In this document: positions 62,564 to 64,000 of the stretch, one piece after another
Position numbering within the stretch: the stretch's first letter is position 1
How the letters are laid out: every line of letters starts with the position of its first letter
DNA from: Paraburkholderia phytofirmans OLGA172
GTDB taxonomy: Bacteria > Pseudomonadota > Gammaproteobacteria > Burkholderiales > Burkholderiaceae
Assembly (NCBI RefSeq): GCF_001634365.1
Contig: NZ_CP014579.1
Location: 558,001 to 622,000 of the forward strand
DNA: 64,000 nt
Reading direction: 5' to 3'
Made by a program: the position numbers and the translations under genes
Notes under the pieces: model-generated
Seen by the model: only the letters and a program-made list of their open reading frames with translations
The model's database searches: none
What the model was told of the DNA's origin: nothing

Positions 62564-63984
62564 CACGCTTCGTGGGCCCGCAGAAACCGGAAGAATTCGA
62601 CGCCTTCACGCAGGCGCCGTTTCATCATGTCCCAGCTCGTGAGCATCTCACGCAGAATTTCCCAGATCTTCGACGGGCGGAAATAGAAGCGCTTATAGAA
62701 ATTTTCGAGCTGGTGGTAGATCTCGTCGCGCGACAGATGCGGATAGCCGATCGCCGCGAGCTGCACCCCTGACTTGCTGACGAGGTTGATGACCTTGTTC
62801 TCTTCCAGCCAACCGTTCTCGACCGCCTGGTTGTAGAGCGTCGTGCCGGGATAGGGCGCGGCGAGCGACACCTGGATCGTATGCGGATTGATTTCCTTCG
62901 CATACTCGATGGTCTTCTGGATCGTGTCCTGCGTCTCGCCGGGCAGCCCAAGAATGAAGGTGCCGTGAATCTTGATGCCGAGCTTGCGGCAATCTTCGCT
63001 GAAGCGGCGCGCGATGTCGGTGCGCAGGCCCTTCTTGATGTTCAGCAGAATCTGGTCGTCGCCGGACTCGTAGCCCACCAGCAGCAGGCGCAGGCCGTTT
63101 TCCTTCATGATCTTCAGCGTCGCGTACGGCACGTTCGCCTTCGCGTTGCACGACCACGTCACGCCCAGCTTGCCGAGGCCGCGGGCGATTTCCTCGACGC
63201 GCGGCTTGAAGTCGGTGAAGGTGTCGTCGTCGAACATGATCTCCTTGACTTCAGGCATGTTGTCGCGAATCCACTTCACTTCTTCGAGCACGTTCTCGAC
63301 CGAGCGCGTGCGATAGCGATGGCCGCCCACCGTTTGCGGCCACAGGCAGAACGTGCATTTCGAGCGGCAGCCGCGGCCCGTGTAAATCGACACGTACGGG
63401 TGCTTCAGGTAGCCGATGAAATAGTTGTCGATCTTCAGATCGCGCTTGTAGACGGGAGCCACGAACGGCAACTCGTCCATGTTCTCGAGGATCGGGCGCG
63501 CTTCGTTGTGCTCGATCGAGCCGTCGGCGGCGCGATAGCTCAGGCCTTTGATCCCGGCGAACGGCTTGCCTTCGGCGATTTCCTGACAGGTGAAGTCAAA
63601 TTCTTCGCGGCAGACAAAATCGATCGCCTCGCTCGCGGTCAGCGAATTGTGCGGATCGACCGCGACCTTCGCGCCGACCATGCCGATCAGCACCGAAGGC
63701 TTGCGCTTCTTCAGGTCTTCGGCGAACAGGGCGTCGGTGGGAAAGGACGGCGTGCTGGTGTGGATGACCACCAGATCGTATTGCTGCGCAATATCGAGCG
63801 ATGCTTCGACGGACAGGCCGTCGGCGGGGGCGTCGAGTACACGGCTATCGGGGACGAGTGCGGCGGGCTGCGCGAGCCACGTCGGATACCAGAACGAACG
63901 CACTTCGCGTTTAGCCTGATAGCGCGAACCCGCGCCACCGTCGAAGCCGTCGTACGATGGCGCCTGTAAAAATAATGTATTCAC
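62563..63984 (-). CDS. hpnJ: Hopanoid biosynthesis radical SAM protein HpnJ
   Basis: 473-residue B12-binding radical SAM enzyme. An N-terminal cobalamin-binding-like domain (VVIHTSTPSFPTDALFAEDL, VLIGMVGAKVAV) precedes the cluster motif GRGCRSKCTFC (Cys206, Cys210, Cys213) and FILGLPGETQDTIQKTIEYA. HpnJ catalyses ring contraction of the glucosaminyl headgroup to the cyclitol ether of composite hopanoids. The start is GTG 63984 after AGGAG. It is the first gene seen of an hpnJ-hpnK-hpnL operon; further hpn genes probably lie outside the right edge. A long open frame opposite it is an antisense shadow. Confidence 0.95.
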   Translation of the reverse strand: MNTLFLQAPSYDGFDGGAGSRYQAKREVRSFWYPTWLAQPAALVPDSRVLDAPADGLSVEASLDIAQQYDLVVIHTSTPSFPTDALFAEDLKKRKPSVLIGMVGAKVAVDPHNSLTASEAIDFVCREEFDFTCQEIAEGKPFAGIKGLSYRAADGSIEHNEARPILENMDELPFVAPVYKRDLKIDNYFIGYLKHPYVSIYTGRGCRSKCTFCLWPQTVGGHRYRTRSVENVLEEVKWIRDNMPEVKEIMFDDDTFTDFKPRVEEIARGLGKLGVTWSCNAKANVPYATLKIMKENGLRLLLVGYESGDDQILLNIKKGLRTDIARRFSEDCRKLGIKIHGTFILGLPGETQDTIQKTIEYAKEINPHTIQVSLAAPYPGTTLYNQAVENGWLEENKVINLVSKSGVQLAAIGYPHLSRDEIYHQLENFYKRFYFRPSKIWEILREMLTSWDMMKRRLREGVEFFRFLRAHEA

Positions 63985-64000
63985 GGGTACTCCTGGAGCG

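Noticed and set aside
62881..63969. 362-codon open frame on the plus strand opposite hpnJ
   Set aside because: It is an antisense shadow of a GC-rich gene; the hpnJ frame has all radical SAM motifs and the opposite product is a low-complexity mix.
1..64000. tRNA, rRNA, CRISPR arrays, riboswitches and replication origins
   Set aside because: I looked for cloverleaf-like sequence, regular spaced repeats, known riboswitch cores and DnaA-box clusters and saw none; a covariance-model search (tRNAscan, Infernal) would be needed to exclude them firmly.

Overview
The window looks like chromosomal DNA from a Burkholderia sensu lato species, most likely Paraburkholderia (Betaproteobacteria). The evidence is high-GC coding sequence, the hpnJ-hpnK-hpnL hopanoid tail genes, an adc / 3-hydroxybutyrate dehydrogenase / patatin operon, a leucine-rich-repeat protein kinase, an Acr3-type arsenic operon and many small TetR-regulated units. 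Genus is inferred from gene content only. No rRNA, tRNA or CRISPR array was seen.

Layout. 0-6 kb: end of a family 3 solute-binding protein, overlapped by a CHASE-PAS-GGDEF-EAL signalling protein; a metallo-beta-lactamase (MBL) fold hydrolase divergent from a TetR regulator; a second MBL protein. 6-15 kb: an AcoR-like regulator that lacks the sigma-54 ATPase domain, followed by a flavin monooxygenase, then transporter, dienelactone-hydrolase, secreted lipase and PAP2 phosphatase genes. 15-21 kb: arsR-acr3-arsC, ogt, the LRR kinase and an orphan sugar-binding protein. 21-25 kb: two compact TetR units with clear palindromic operators, one controlling an SDR/SnoaL pair, the other an Ohr-type peroxidase. 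25-29 kb: zinc-finger protein, chemotaxis receptor.

About 28-61 kb is accessory. GC falls locally, genes are short, and decayed genes are frequent: an IS5-family transposase tail with an amber codon at the conserved Trp, a hydroxyacid dehydrogenase with its middle deleted and joined in frame to a fumarylacetoacetase-like gene, an ahpF wreck, a 5'-truncated MetX-like hydrolase and an IclR remnant. An HU-gene fragment lies just before, near 24.8 kb. Between them are catabolic genes (isochorismatase-like hydrolase, FAH, MBL, dehalogenase-like hydrolase, quinone-dependent D-lactate dehydrogenase, 2-hydroxychromene-2-carboxylate isomerase, SDRs, EthD, enoyl-CoA hydratase) and the more conserved adc operon at 46.6-49.4 kb.

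At 54-60 kb a 1115-residue regulator (N-terminal helical module, degenerate cyclase domain, NTPase, helical repeats) converges with a tandem CaiB-type CoA-transferase whose two halves both appear to lack the catalytic Asp. The window ends in hpnL-hpnK-hpnJ, three overlapping genes that build and probably move the composite headgroup of bacteriohopanetetrol.

The observations most worth following are the three-site Ohr/TetR operator system, the catalytically odd CoA-transferase beside the cyclase-like regulator, the LRR kinase with its orphan binding protein, and the uncharacterised overlapping gene pair behind the isochorismatase-like gene.
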